NCBI RefSeq assembly: GCF_001458355.1
Contig: NZ_CYSA01000005.1
Location: 62,001 to 126,000 of the forward strand
Source of the DNA: Thalassovita gelatinovora
GTDB lineage: Bacteria > Pseudomonadota > Alphaproteobacteria > Rhodobacterales > Rhodobacteraceae
Direction of reading: 5' to 3'
DNA length: 64,000 nt
Shown here: positions 9,054 to 17,696 of the stretch, one piece after another
Layout: each line of letters starts with the position of its first letter
How positions within the stretch are numbered: position 1 is the first letter of the stretch
Translations under genes and position numbers: made by a program
Notes under the pieces: model-generated
What the model was told of the DNA's origin: nothing
The model's input: only the letters and a program-made list of their open reading frames with translations
Database searches by the model: none

Positions 9054-9685
9054 CAGACCCGCACCTCCAACACCGGCACATCGGGCACTTCACCGGCCTG
9101 AAAGCTGGCAACATTGGCATGGATATGGTCGGTGTCGAACCGCACCGGCACGTCGAATTCGAACCCGGCGGTCACATCTGCCCCGACATTGGGCGGCTCG
9201 GCCAAGGTCACCATGCCGGTCGTGGTGTCGACGCTGAAATGCACCCCCTCGTGCAGTTCGGTACCCGCGACCCCGATCACCACCGTGCCCAAAACCGGCT
9301 TCTTGATCGGCCTGGCATAGCTTTGTGCACCCGAACGGTAGGTTTTCATCAACGGGAACGTGACACGGTCGCCATCGCCGGTGGCGATGACCTGATCACC
9401 ATGGGCGACCTTGGCCGACGGTGCGGCAGATTTGTAATCGGCCCAGTCTTTCCAACGAAACCCGTTCATCTGACCGCCCCGGGCCTCGAAAAACGCGATC
9501 AGCGTTTCGATATCGTCCAGTGACCGCAATCCCAGCCCGGCATCGTAGCGCCGCCGCGAATGCGCCCAGGGCGTGTTACGCTCCTCGAACCCGTTGGCCA
9601 AGGTGACGATATCGGTGCGCCGTTCCGGCCCTCCCACCGCGCCAAAGCTCAACGAGGCGGGAAATCTGACGTCGTGAAAATGCAT
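9053..9685 (-). CDS. GTA distal tail protein, DUF2460 (ORFg12)
   Basis: A 210-residue protein of the DUF2460 (TIGR02217) family. HDVRFPASLSFGAVGGPERR at the N terminus and TPWAHSRRRYDAGLGLRSLD are the family landmarks. In GTA structures this protein forms the distal tail ring between tube and hub. It follows the tape measure gene by 10 bases. Confidence 0.92.
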   Translation of the reverse strand: MHFHDVRFPASLSFGAVGGPERRTDIVTLANGFEERNTPWAHSRRRYDAGLGLRSLDDIETLIAFFEARGGQMNGFRWKDWADYKSAAPSAKVAHGDQVIATGDGDRVTFPLMKTYRSGAQSYARPIKKPVLGTVVIGVAGTELHEGVHFSVDTTTGMVTLAEPPNVGADVTAGFEFDVPVRFDTDHIHANVASFQAGEVPDVPVLEVRV

Positions 9686-9695
9686 CCTGTCCTCC

Positions 9696-10355
9696 TCACC
9701 TGATCCGCTGGCCGCGCGACAATGCGCGGCTCATCTGTGCCGCGATCTGGCTTTGCGACCGCTGAAACCCCTGCACATCCGGGGTGGTGATGTTCATCAC
9801 CACCGTAGTGGCACCACCGCGGTCAGCCTTGACCCCCAACCGGCCATCGGCCCCGCGCGCCAATGGCATGATCGCTTCAGGCCCGGCTTCGCCCATCAAT
9901 CCCGTACCGCCGCGCATCGGAAAATACATCGGTCCCGACACCACGCCGCCACTGGCAAAGGGCATCACCCGACCTTGGGCAAAACTGCCGCCCTTCTCGA
10001 AGGAAAACAGCCCCGACACCAAATTCCCCACCCCCTGCGCCAACAACGATCCAACCTGATCCGTGACCGGTCGCACCGCCGCCGAATAGGTGGCGTCGAC
10101 CATCGACCGCGCCACCGTGCGCAGCGCCTCCGACAGGTTCTTCCCGTCCAGAACCACACCATCAAGCGCCCGCCGCAACCCGCGGCTCATACCGCGTTCC
10201 AACGCCGCCGCATCCAGCGCGGTTTCGTTGAACGCGGACCCGACCCGGCGCAGCTCGGCCTCGAAACTGTCTGCCATGGCCGTCGCCGTTCCCAGGCTCG
10301 TCTCCAGCGCATCGACCTGATCCTGAAGCGTGCCCAGCCCATCAATTTCACTCAT
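9696..10355 (-). CDS. GTA tail tape measure protein (ORFg11)
   Basis: A 219-residue protein, short for a tape measure, as expected for the short tail of GTA particles. The N-terminal part (residues 1-80) is helical. The middle is Gly-rich (FEKGGSFAQGRVMPFASGGV), typical of tape measure C-terminal regions. ATG at 10355 has AAGGAGG upstream and starts 8 bases before the preceding chaperone gene ends, so translation of the two is likely coupled. Confidence 0.88.
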   Translation of the reverse strand: MSEIDGLGTLQDQVDALETSLGTATAMADSFEAELRRVGSAFNETALDAAALERGMSRGLRRALDGVVLDGKNLSEALRTVARSMVDATYSAAVRPVTDQVGSLLAQGVGNLVSGLFSFEKGGSFAQGRVMPFASGGVVSGPMYFPMRGGTGLMGEAGPEAIMPLARGADGRLGVKADRGGATTVVMNITTPDVQGFQRSQSQIAAQMSRALSRGQRIR

Positions 10356-10551
10356 TGTCCTGACCTCCTTTGTGATCCGGATAGATTCGCAGCAATTCGT
10401 CCAACCGGGCCCGACCCAGCGGGGCCGCGCCGGATCCATGCCCCAGCATTAGCGCCAATTCCGCCGGGGTCAGCGCCCAGAATTCCCACGGTCGCAGCCG
10501 CAACCCTTGCAGCCCCGCCCGCATCAAACCGGGCCAATCGAACCGGTTCAC
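10348..10551 (-). CDS. GTA tail assembly chaperone (TAC), small
   Basis: A 67-residue protein starting at GTG 10551, whose start overlaps the stop of the preceding gene (GTGA). The pattern FDWPGLMRAGLQGLRLRPWE followed by FWALTPAELALML is that of the small phage tail assembly chaperone family (DUF2376). Siphophage assembly chaperones usually lie just before the tape measure, as here. It is easy to miss because of its size and GTG start. Confidence 0.85.
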   Translation of the reverse strand: MNRFDWPGLMRAGLQGLRLRPWEFWALTPAELALMLGHGSGAAPLGRARLDELLRIYPDHKGGQDNE

Positions 10552-10874
10552 GCCGCCCCGTCGCCCGGCTGGGCAAAGGCCCGCGCCAGCAATTCCGCCG
10601 CTGCCCGCGCCGCCGCCACCGGGCCGCCCGCGATATCGGCCCGGACCAAATCGCCCGCCGCGCCTTGCCAACCGCCGCCGCGCAGACCGGCCACGATCAA
10701 CATCAACACATCGCGGCTGGAATACCGCCCCGTCTCGAACCGCTCGACCAGTTCGATCAGCGATCCTTCCTGCAACCCGGCCTCCAACTCGGCCAATGCG
10801 CCCAGCGTCAGTTTCATCACATGGCGTTGCCCGTCGATGACCATTCCAACCTCACCGGCCCAAGGGTTCACCAT
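10548..10874 (-). CDS. GTA tail assembly protein (ORFg10)
   Basis: A 108-residue protein beginning MVNPWAGEVGMVIDG, a pattern shared by the gene transfer agent family proteins between the major tail protein and the small chaperone. KLTLGALAELEAGLQEGSL is its most conserved segment. By position and length it is the first of the two tail assembly chaperones. The two are separate genes with a 4-base overlap, not a programmed frameshift. Confidence 0.87.
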   Translation of the reverse strand: MVNPWAGEVGMVIDGQRHVMKLTLGALAELEAGLQEGSLIELVERFETGRYSSRDVLMLIVAGLRGGGWQGAAGDLVRADIAGGPVAAARAAAELLARAFAQPGDGAA

Positions 10875-10875
10875 C

Positions 10876-11292
10876 TCACAGCTCCGGCGTGAAGCTCAGC
10901 GCCCCGGCGGACGCCATCGAAACTTCGTAACTGGCCTCGCCATTATGGCTGCCGGCATATTCGATCGCGCTCATCTGAAAAGGCCCCTCAATGGTGCCAA
11001 AATCGGGGATGATGATCTGAAAATCGGGCACTTCGCCGTCGAAAAAGATCTGCCGCGCCCGTTCGTCGGTCGACGCATCCTTGAACACGCCCGATCCCGA
11101 AATCGCCGCTGATTTAACCCCGGCCCCGCCCAACAACTCACGCCATCCACCCGCCGATTCCAAACTGGTCACATCGACGCTTTCGGCGTTGAAACTGACC
11201 CGCGTGGCCCGCAGCCCCGCCATGGTTTCGAACTGGCCGTCACCGGTCAGATCTACCTTGATCAACAAATCCTTACCGTTCTGAGCCGCCAT
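10876..11292 (-). CDS. GTA major tail tube protein (ORFg9)
   Basis: A 138-residue protein of the TP901-1 major tail family. MAAQNGKDLLIKVD at the start and RVSFNAESVDVTSLESAGGW are characteristic. It polymerises into the tail tube. A GGAG-like site precedes the ATG, and the next gene begins directly after its stop. Confidence 0.93.
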   Translation of the reverse strand: MAAQNGKDLLIKVDLTGDGQFETMAGLRATRVSFNAESVDVTSLESAGGWRELLGGAGVKSAAISGSGVFKDASTDERARQIFFDGEVPDFQIIIPDFGTIEGPFQMSAIEYAGSHNGEASYEVSMASAGALSFTPEL

Positions 11293-11318
11293 AGTCTTTC
11301 TCCGTTATTTGGGATTTC

Positions 11319-11726
11319 TCAGTTATCTTCCACGCGGGCGCGGAACCTCATGTCGATCCGGCGGGCATCGGTGCCGGTTTCGCGTTTCGCCACCGCCTTC
11401 ACGAACCACAGCCCGATCAATTGCCCGCGACTCAGCACCAAATCGGCCCCGCTCAACGCATCACTGATCGCCACTGCAGCCTGTTTCGCCGATAAAAACC
11501 CCGCCGCAGCGCTGATGACGGAGACCACAAAATCATGTTCGGCCCCGCTGCCCGTCTTGTCCGACCTGTCCTTGACCGTTTCCGGCCCCAGACTGACATA
11601 GATCGAAGGTGGCTCCCCAACCGGCAGCGCATCGAACACGCCGCCGACCAAAGCGGTCACGCCCGCATCCCCGGAAAGGCGTTGAAAAACCGCCTGTTGC
11701 AACGCTGTTGTGACGCCATAACTCAT
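11319..11726 (-). CDS. GTA tail completion/terminator protein, DUF3168 (ORFg8)
   Basis: A 135-residue DUF3168 protein. ALQQAVFQRLSGDAGVTALV and GEPPSIYVSLGPE are the family marks. In GTA and related phages it caps the tail tube at the head-proximal end. It overlaps the preceding gene by four bases. Confidence 0.92.
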   Translation of the reverse strand: MSYGVTTALQQAVFQRLSGDAGVTALVGGVFDALPVGEPPSIYVSLGPETVKDRSDKTGSGAEHDFVVSVISAAAGFLSAKQAAVAISDALSGADLVLSRGQLIGLWFVKAVAKRETGTDARRIDMRFRARVEDN

Positions 11727-12049
11727 GACACGACCTCCTCAGTGGCAAAGCAGGTCAGATAGCGACCTTCGGGATCGCGTTCGGATACCGCTTCGATACG
11801 AAACACCCGGTCGCCGTCGCGGAACCGCTGATCCGGACGCGGCCGCATTGTCGACCCTTGCGGTGTGGCGCGCACGACAATGCGAAAACGGCTTTTCGAC
11901 AACCCGCCACTTTCGCGCCCGCTGCGAAGCGTCACCTCGGCCCATAGCTGGCCCAGAACGGTCCAGCTTTCGGCAAACCCTCCCGCCCCGTCGGCCACTC
12001 TGTCAGCGGTTTCCAGCGCCAACAGCCGGGTCAGCCGCGGTGGGGTCAT
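11723..12049 (-). CDS. GTA head closure / head-tail joining protein (ORFg7)
   Basis: A 108-residue protein of the SPP1 gp16-like head-tail joining family, with RLTRLLALETADRVADGAGG at the N terminus and a small beta-barrel. WTVLGQLWAEV and DRVFRIEAVSERD are typical segments. It closes the head below the connector. It overlaps both neighbours by four bases. Confidence 0.9.
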   Translation of the reverse strand: MTPPRLTRLLALETADRVADGAGGFAESWTVLGQLWAEVTLRSGRESGGLSKSRFRIVVRATPQGSTMRPRPDQRFRDGDRVFRIEAVSERDPEGRYLTCFATEEVVS

Positions 12050-12645
12050 GACAGGCTCCCGGCAGATATCCGCACCGGACGATAGCGTTCCAGCAGGCTG
12101 GTCACACCAAAGGGCATGCAGCCCCCACTCAGCGCGGTGTCAAAGCGGTATTCATAATAATGCGCCGCCAACATCAGCACCGCCTGGGCCAGATCGGCCG
12201 GAATATCGCCCCAACCGGCGCCATAGCCAGCGGTCATTTCGATCCGCACCGTTCCATCCGTCGGCACCATCGGCAACAACGTCGAGACCGGGCACAGAAG
12301 CGGGTGCTGGCTATCTTGCACTAACCGGTAACTGCTCGCTGACATCATCGTTTCAACGCCCATCCGGTCGATCAGAACCACCGCGCTGACCGCGCTGATC
12401 GGGGCCACCGGCAAGGCCTGCGCCTCGGCGTCGCGCCAATCCCCAAGAATCCAGCTGAACTCCCGTTCGATCAGGATCTTGCCGGTTCGCGCTTCCGCCG
12501 CCGCCATCGCCGCGCGCAGGAAACTTTCCAACACCGCGTTTTGCAAATCATCCTCGGCAAACCCGCTGCCCAGCCGCAGATGCGCTTTCAGCTCCGGCAC
12601 CGGTAAAACCGCAATCGGTACCGAAGTTTCTTCGACTAACATCAT
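12046..12645 (-). CDS. GTA head-tail connector (ORFg6)
   Basis: A 199-residue protein of the HK97 gp6-like connector family. ELKAHLRLGSGFAEDDLQNA is the usual start of the helical core, and TAGYGAGWGDIPADLAQAVL is the conserved middle. It forms the adaptor ring under the portal. A second Met directly follows the first. The gene is preceded, unusually for this packed cluster, by about 150 noncoding bases. Confidence 0.9.
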   Translation of the reverse strand: MMLVEETSVPIAVLPVPELKAHLRLGSGFAEDDLQNAVLESFLRAAMAAAEARTGKILIEREFSWILGDWRDAEAQALPVAPISAVSAVVLIDRMGVETMMSASSYRLVQDSQHPLLCPVSTLLPMVPTDGTVRIEMTAGYGAGWGDIPADLAQAVLMLAAHYYEYRFDTALSGGCMPFGVTSLLERYRPVRISAGSLS

Positions 12646-12679
12646 GGATTCACTCCAATAAATTACCCATCATCCATCA

Positions 12680-12780
12680 GGCGCGCGCCACCAGCGTTGC
12701 TCGGACGGAGGGAGCAGCTAGACAACGCCTTCCCCGAAAGGGGCAGCGCGCGCCCCGGGACCGGTCATTCAACCGGCCCC
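12680..12780 (-). promoter_or_regulatory. Multi-hairpin intercistronic element between capsid and connector genes
   Basis: The gap between the capsid and connector genes contains three nested or adjacent pairings. A perfect 9-bp outer stem joins 12680-12688 and 12746-12754 (GGCGCGCGC / GCGCGCGCC). Inside it lie a CCCC/GGGG hairpin with a 4-base loop (12732-12743) and a stem TGCTC / GAGCA (12698-12716). Next to the capsid stop is a 9-bp hairpin (12757-12780, one G-T pair on the transcribed strand). No long T run follows, so a simple intrinsic terminator is unlikely. It may stabilise the capsid message or lower expression of the tail genes. Confidence 0.6.
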
Positions 12781-12794
12781 AGCTTCACCGCCCC

Positions 12795-13970
12795 TCAGGA
12801 GACGGCGAACCGCAGCAGCTTGATCGCGGCAAAGTCACTGACATCGCCGCCGACGCGCTTGGTGGCGTAAAACAGAACATGCGGCTTGGCGCTGAACGGA
12901 TCGCGCAGAATGCGCAGGTCGGGGCGTTCGGCAACGGTATAGCCGGACCCGAAATCACCAAAGGCGATGGCATCCGCCCCGGTGGCGATATCGGGCATGT
13001 CTTCGGCGACCAAGACCGGATAGCCCAACAACCGCGCCGGTTCGCCCGCCGCCAATCCATCCGACCACAAGAACCGGCCATCAGCATCTTTCAGCTTGCG
13101 CACCGCGCCTGCGGTTTTGGAATTCATCACGAAACTGGCATTGCCGCGATATTGCGCCCCCAACGCATAAACCAGGTCGATGATTTCCGTGGCATCGTTG
13201 AAATCGCCATCCACCCCGGTGGCGACATATCCCAGATTGCCCCAACTCCAACTGTCATTGGCCACCGTGCCGTGGGTCAGGAACCCGGTCGGTTTGTCCA
13301 CCCCGTCACCATTGACGAAAGCCGCCGCTTCGGCGCGTGCGAACTTGTCGGCGATCCGCTCCGACAGCCATCCTTCGATATCAAAGGCGCTGTCATCCAG
13401 CAGCCGCTGGCTGGCTTTGGGCAGCGCCGACAATTCGTGCAGCGCGATGGTGATCCGGTCAATCGACGGCGTCCCGGTTTCCGACACCGACCCGGTTTCG
13501 GTGGCCCAGCCATGGCCGATATCTGAATGATCGATCAGCACATCGAAAGACGTTGCTTCAACCGACACCACATTGGCGATCTTGCGGATCGACGCGCCGG
13601 ACTGCAGCACGCTCTTGATCGTTGCCGCGGTTTCGGGATCGACAAGGTAGCCGCCATCGCTGTTGACGGCGCTCGACATTGCCTTGCTGTCCAGTTCCAG
13701 CCCGCGCAGCGCGTCATCGTCGCCGCTGCGCAGATAGGCCGCAAACGCCTTTTGATGCGGCGCCCCGACTTCGATCGAGGCAGACAAAACCGGACGCGCC
13801 GGGGTAAATGTTTTACGATCAAGCATGGTAAGTCGCTCTTCCTGTGTTTCAAACCGTTTCTGAACATCGGCCCGAAAGCCTTTGAACTCTTTCAAGAAAT
13901 CCGTCACGGCAGATTTCATTTCCGTGGCCGGAGACACATCTTCCCCGGCCCGAGACTGCATCTCGGTCAT
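12795..13970 (-). CDS. GTA major capsid protein, HK97 fold (ORFg5)
   Basis: A 391-residue HK97-type capsid protein. The N-terminal about 100 residues include a helical delta-like region (SAVTDFLKEFKGFRADVQKR) that is normally removed by the prohead protease. The mature part begins near the SAVNSDGGYLVDPE segment and contains SALPKASQRLLDDSAFDIEG and the C-terminal LRFAVS. I chose ATG at 13970 with AAAGGG upstream over the TTG six bases earlier. It lies between the protease gene and the hairpin-rich gap. Confidence 0.94.
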   Translation of the reverse strand: MTEMQSRAGEDVSPATEMKSAVTDFLKEFKGFRADVQKRFETQEERLTMLDRKTFTPARPVLSASIEVGAPHQKAFAAYLRSGDDDALRGLELDSKAMSSAVNSDGGYLVDPETAATIKSVLQSGASIRKIANVVSVEATSFDVLIDHSDIGHGWATETGSVSETGTPSIDRITIALHELSALPKASQRLLDDSAFDIEGWLSERIADKFARAEAAAFVNGDGVDKPTGFLTHGTVANDSWSWGNLGYVATGVDGDFNDATEIIDLVYALGAQYRGNASFVMNSKTAGAVRKLKDADGRFLWSDGLAAGEPARLLGYPVLVAEDMPDIATGADAIAFGDFGSGYTVAERPDLRILRDPFSAKPHVLFYATKRVGGDVSDFAAIKLLRFAVS

Positions 13971-14006
13971 CAGCAACCCTTTCTGTTAATGTTCAGCCCG
14001 GACGCG

Positions 14007-14549
14007 TCAGGGACGCGCCATGTCTTGCCGCGCGGCCCGCAATGCGGCGGCCATGTCGCGCATATCCCGCGCCATGATGCTGTCGGTCTTCGCGCCGACG
14101 CGGGCACTGGTCAGCATTGGAAAGGTCACCAAAGACACTTCCCAAAGTTCCAGTTCGGTCAGCACCCGCTGCCCCTTGTCATTCTTCACCGCCCGCTTTG
14201 TGCGATACCCAATGGAAAGCCCGTCAATCGCTCCCGCAGCAATCAACGCCGCCGCCTCGCGCCCCTTGCCGATTGTTTCCAGTAACCGGCCCTTGACCCA
14301 TAATCCCTTGCTGTCTTCGCGCACCACGTCCCAAACGCCGATCGGCTGCGCCGGATCATGCTGCCACAACATCTTGACCGCGCGGCCTTCGCGTTTTAAC
14401 GCTGCCAATGACGCGGCATAGGCCCCTTGTTGAACGATGTCTCCGCCCTGATCCGGGCGTCCAAAATAACTGGCATAGCCTTCAATCATCGCATCACCTG
14501 CGACACTCAATGCACTGTCAAAGCTTACAAATTTACATTCCAAATTCAT
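14007..14549 (-). CDS. GTA prohead protease (ORFg4)
   Basis: A 180-residue protease of the HK97 prohead family (U35). His64 in MLWQHDPAQPIG, Ser112 in DGLSIGYRTKR and Glu137 in LWEVSLVTFPM fit the catalytic His-Ser-Glu triad. It trims the capsid protein during head maturation. It lies 36 bases upstream of the capsid gene. Confidence 0.93.
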   Translation of the reverse strand: MNLECKFVSFDSALSVAGDAMIEGYASYFGRPDQGGDIVQQGAYAASLAALKREGRAVKMLWQHDPAQPIGVWDVVREDSKGLWVKGRLLETIGKGREAAALIAAGAIDGLSIGYRTKRAVKNDKGQRVLTELELWEVSLVTFPMLTSARVGAKTDSIMARDMRDMAAALRAARQDMARP

Positions 14550-14559
14550 CTCGACCCCT

Positions 14560-14784
14560 TCATTGCACCTGCATCAGGGATTGTAGCCCCTGCGCCAAGA
14601 TCACACCGACCACGCCATAAACGGTCAGCCATAAACGGCGTTCCAACCGCTCGATTTCCGCTTCCAACCGCTCGATGCGCCGGTTGAACCCATCCACATG
14701 CAGCTTGCTCACCCTTTCATGCGCCTCCAACCGCAATGCCGGCGCACAATCGAACGGCTCGAACCCGGACCGATCATCCCGCAT
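14560..14784 (-). CDS. GTA head formation protein, rcc01685-like (ORFg3.5)
   Basis: A 74-residue protein with a charged N terminus, a short coiled coil (FNRRIERLEAEIERLERRL, residues about 33-51) and a C-terminal transmembrane segment (LTVYGVVGVILAQGLQSL). It occupies the place of the small rcc01685-type gene between portal and protease in R. capsulatus and has the same outline. Its start overlaps the portal gene by 11 bases. Confidence 0.8.
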   Translation of the reverse strand: MRDDRSGFEPFDCAPALRLEAHERVSKLHVDGFNRRIERLEAEIERLERRLWLTVYGVVGVILAQGLQSLMQVQ

Positions 14785-15961
14785 CTTGGTCTTCGCTCAC
14801 CGGCGGCAATCCCAGCAACACGCGCTTTTCGGCCTCGCTCAGAAACGCCGCGTCGCTGATCCGTTTCCACTGCGCATCGCGTTCCGCCGACAGCGCCGGC
14901 ACCTGGTCCAGATCGGGGCGCAGATCCAACGCTTCACCCGCATGGCGCGACAACCATTCGGCTATCCGCGCCGTCACCTTGCCGACCAACGGCAACACCG
15001 TCAGGCGGTAAAACGCCCGGTTGGCTTCCTGATAATTGGCATAAGTGGCATCCCCCGGAATCCCCAACAGCATCGGCGGCACACCAAAGGCCAGCGCAAT
15101 TTCACGCGCAGCGCTTTCCTTGGTTTTCTGGAATTCCATGTCCGAGGGCGAAAACCCCATCGGTTTCCAATCCAACCCCCCTTCCAGCAGCATCGGCCGC
15201 CCAGCATTGCGCGCGCCCTGATGATGGCTTTCCATTTCCGACACCAGCCGATCATATTGATCCGTACTCAGACTGCCTTGCCCCTCGGCCCCCTTGTAAA
15301 CGATCGCCCCGGATGGCCTTGCCGCATTGTCCAGCAAAGCCTTGGACCAGCGCGACGCGCTGTTATGCACGTCGACCGCCTGCGCCGCCGCCTGCAAGGG
15401 TGAAAACCCGTAATGATCGTCCTGTGGATGAAACGCCCGGATATGACAGATCGGTGCGACCCCAAGCGCCATGTCGAACCGGTGCTTGCGCCCATTGACC
15501 ACGTAATCATAGGCCACCGGCCAGCCATCGCTGCCCGGCACCAGGTTCATCCGGTCCGATCGCAGCACATGCAATTCCAGCGGCACCGCGGTTTCGCCGC
15601 CCACCGCCTCGACATACCCATTGCCGGTCAACAGCAGCTGCGCATACAGCGCCTCGAACAGTTCCGCCTTGCCCTGCGCCGGGTTGGGATGGTCGATCAA
15701 CTGCAACATCGGATGCAGGTCATAGCGCTGCATCCGGTCCTGCAATACCAAGGGTAGCGATGCCGCCGCCTCGGCGATCATCTTGACACAGCGAAACCCG
15801 ACCGGGTTGCCGGTGAACCCGGTGCGCGTCAGCGTCGCGGTATCACGCGGGCTCCAGGCCACCCGGCCCGCGCCTTGCACCGCGAATAACGGTCCGGTCG
15901 CGCTGGCCTTGGCCTCGGGGGCCGGACCTTTGTTTCCACCGCGGAAGAATTGAAAAACCAT
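14774..15961 (-). CDS. GTA portal protein (ORFg3)
   Basis: A 395-residue HK97-type portal. MVFQFFRGG at the start, GNPVGFRCVKMIAEAAASLP, and SRHAGEALDLRPDLDQVPAL near the end are the family pattern. It forms the dodecameric DNA channel at the head vertex and docks the terminase. The start at 15961 is preceded by GAGAGGGGA; the frame extends 32 codons further but that part does not look like portal sequence. Confidence 0.93.
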   Translation of the reverse strand: MVFQFFRGGNKGPAPEAKASATGPLFAVQGAGRVAWSPRDTATLTRTGFTGNPVGFRCVKMIAEAAASLPLVLQDRMQRYDLHPMLQLIDHPNPAQGKAELFEALYAQLLLTGNGYVEAVGGETAVPLELHVLRSDRMNLVPGSDGWPVAYDYVVNGRKHRFDMALGVAPICHIRAFHPQDDHYGFSPLQAAAQAVDVHNSASRWSKALLDNAARPSGAIVYKGAEGQGSLSTDQYDRLVSEMESHHQGARNAGRPMLLEGGLDWKPMGFSPSDMEFQKTKESAAREIALAFGVPPMLLGIPGDATYANYQEANRAFYRLTVLPLVGKVTARIAEWLSRHAGEALDLRPDLDQVPALSAERDAQWKRISDAAFLSEAEKRVLLGLPPVSEDQDAG

Positions 15962-16075
15962 TCCCCTCTCGCTCCTCATTGCGGGCAAGGCTGATCCGCC
16001 TTTGCCATTGGTTGATCCCGCCAGGTTGCCCCGGCCTTGTGCAGACAATGTCGCCAAAGGTTTAACAATCTCGCA

Positions 16076-17485
16076 TCATAGCGACCGCACATTCGGGCGT
16101 CGCCAATGCGCGCTTGGACCAACGATCAATTCATGCAGCGCCCAGACCAAGGCATCGACCCGGTCCGGGCTGCCCTTGCCCTGAAATCCCTGCGCGGTCA
16201 TCGCGCACATCTGGTCTTCCAGTGCCCCCAGATCGCGGGCATGAAACACCCGTCCCTGGTCGTATAACGCGGCCACCGGTTCCGCCCGCGCCGCTTTCCC
16301 GCGCGCCGCGTGAACCTTTTGAAACGGCACCATCGGATCAATCTGCCGGATCACCGCCTCGACCAAATCACCGCCTTGATTGACCTCGGCCACCAATCGG
16401 TCGGCGCCCCATTTTTCCATCATCGCAATCGCCGCCCGCGCCCATTGCGCCGGGCTCGATGCACTTTGACTGGCATCTTCCAAAACATACCCGCACCAAT
16501 CCTGTACCGGCCCGCGCGTCACCGCGCCGACCACCACGATGCCGCAGTCATCCGATCCCGCATGCCCGGTCACCGGCGGATCGACCGCCACCACGATCCG
16601 ATCCAGATCCGGGATCAGATCGACCCGCTGCGCTTCGATCATCGCCGAAGACCACATCGCGCCCTCGTTGTCTTCCAGCAACACGCCGTCAAGTTCCTGC
16701 CGCCCCAACCGGGTCCCGGCATAGCGCGCCTGCACCTCTTGCAAGAAACTCTCGGCCAGATGCGCTCGGTTCGCTTCGGTCGACGCATGGGTGACGACCG
16801 TCGACGGCTGTTTCAAAATAGTCTTCAAAACCGGCACGTTGCGCGGCGTGGTTGTGACGCACACCCGTGGCGCATCGCCCAATCGCAACCCGAACTGCAA
16901 CATGTCCCAAGTGTCCTGCGCCTTGGGCCATTTCGCCAACTCATCCACCCAGGCCGCATCGAATTGCGGCCCGCGCAGGCTTTCAGGATCATGCGCGGAA
17001 AAAATCTGCGCCGTGGCCCCGTTGGGCCAACTCAGCATCTTGCGCCCGGCCTGCCAGTCTGGCCGCCGGTCGGGCGGCGAAACCGCCAGAATGCCGCTTT
17101 CACCGAACACCATCACTTCGCGCGCCTGATCGATGGTTTCGCCGATAATCGCCAACCGCCGCGCTGGCCCCGGGTCCATTGGCCTGGCCCCTTCGACCAT
17201 CGAACGCACCCATTCCGCCCCGGCCCGGGTCTTGCCCGCACCGCGCCCGCCCATGATCACCCAATTGCGCCACCCGCCTTCGGGCGGCAATTGATGATCC
17301 AGCGCCCAGAACTCGAACAGGTAAGGCAGCGCCAACAGCTCGCCTTCACTCAGACCGTCCAGAAATGCTTCTCTCGTAGCAGCATCGGCGGAGGCGATCC
17401 AACCGGCACCGGATCTGATCCCTTGCCTGGTCGAAATCGACGGCATATTCCCGCTCGATCCCGGCTTGCTTTCGTTGTCGTTCAT
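16076..17485 (-). CDS. GTA terminase large subunit (ORFg2)
   Basis: A 469-residue packaging motor and nuclease. Walker A is GGRGAGKT (residues 79-86), Walker B lies in FDAAWVDELAKW, and the RNase H-like nuclease domain begins with IVVAVDPPVTG. GTA terminases package random host DNA headful by headful. GGAGG lies 9 bases before the ATG at 17485, which makes the gene overlap the small terminase by 140 bases. An alternative ATG at 17446, with a weaker site, would still overlap by 101 bases. Confidence 0.92.
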   Translation of the reverse strand: MNDNESKPGSSGNMPSISTRQGIRSGAGWIASADAATREAFLDGLSEGELLALPYLFEFWALDHQLPPEGGWRNWVIMGGRGAGKTRAGAEWVRSMVEGARPMDPGPARRLAIIGETIDQAREVMVFGESGILAVSPPDRRPDWQAGRKMLSWPNGATAQIFSAHDPESLRGPQFDAAWVDELAKWPKAQDTWDMLQFGLRLGDAPRVCVTTTPRNVPVLKTILKQPSTVVTHASTEANRAHLAESFLQEVQARYAGTRLGRQELDGVLLEDNEGAMWSSAMIEAQRVDLIPDLDRIVVAVDPPVTGHAGSDDCGIVVVGAVTRGPVQDWCGYVLEDASQSASSPAQWARAAIAMMEKWGADRLVAEVNQGGDLVEAVIRQIDPMVPFQKVHAARGKAARAEPVAALYDQGRVFHARDLGALEDQMCAMTAQGFQGKGSPDRVDALVWALHELIVGPSAHWRRPNVRSL

Positions 17486-17696
17486 GGAATGTAGCCTCCA
17501 GTTCATAGGCGATCCGCAACCATCCGCGAAGATCCGCAATCACCTTGCCGGCCTCTTTCACCGCCGCCAATTCGCCATCGCGCAACCGCGCTTGCAGCCG
17601 CTTCACATCCGCCTTCAGGTCAAAAAACACCTCTTCGATTTCGGCCAGGGTCTGGGCCAACGGAAAGCCGTCCTCATCGGGTCTGATCAATGTCAT
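17346..17696 (-). CDS. GTA small terminase (ORFg1)
   Basis: A 116-residue protein with AQTLAEIEEVFFDLKADVKR and RLRDGELAAVKEAGKVIADL, a helical arrangement that matches the GTA small terminase (rcc01682 type), which recruits DNA to the large subunit. The start at 17696 is inferred from the family beginning (MTLIRPDEDGF); the frame continues upstream without support. It is the first gene of the cluster, so the GTA promoter should lie between it and 18027. Confidence 0.82.
   Translation of the reverse strand: MTLIRPDEDGFPLAQTLAEIEEVFFDLKADVKRLQARLRDGELAAVKEAGKVIADLRGWLRIAYELEATFHERQRKQAGIEREYAVDFDQARDQIRCRLDRLRRCCYERSISGRSE

Noticed and set aside
12680-12780. CRISPR or repeat array in the GTA gap
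   Set aside because: Repeats are inverted, not direct, and not regularly spaced; no CRISPR array was seen anywhere in the window.
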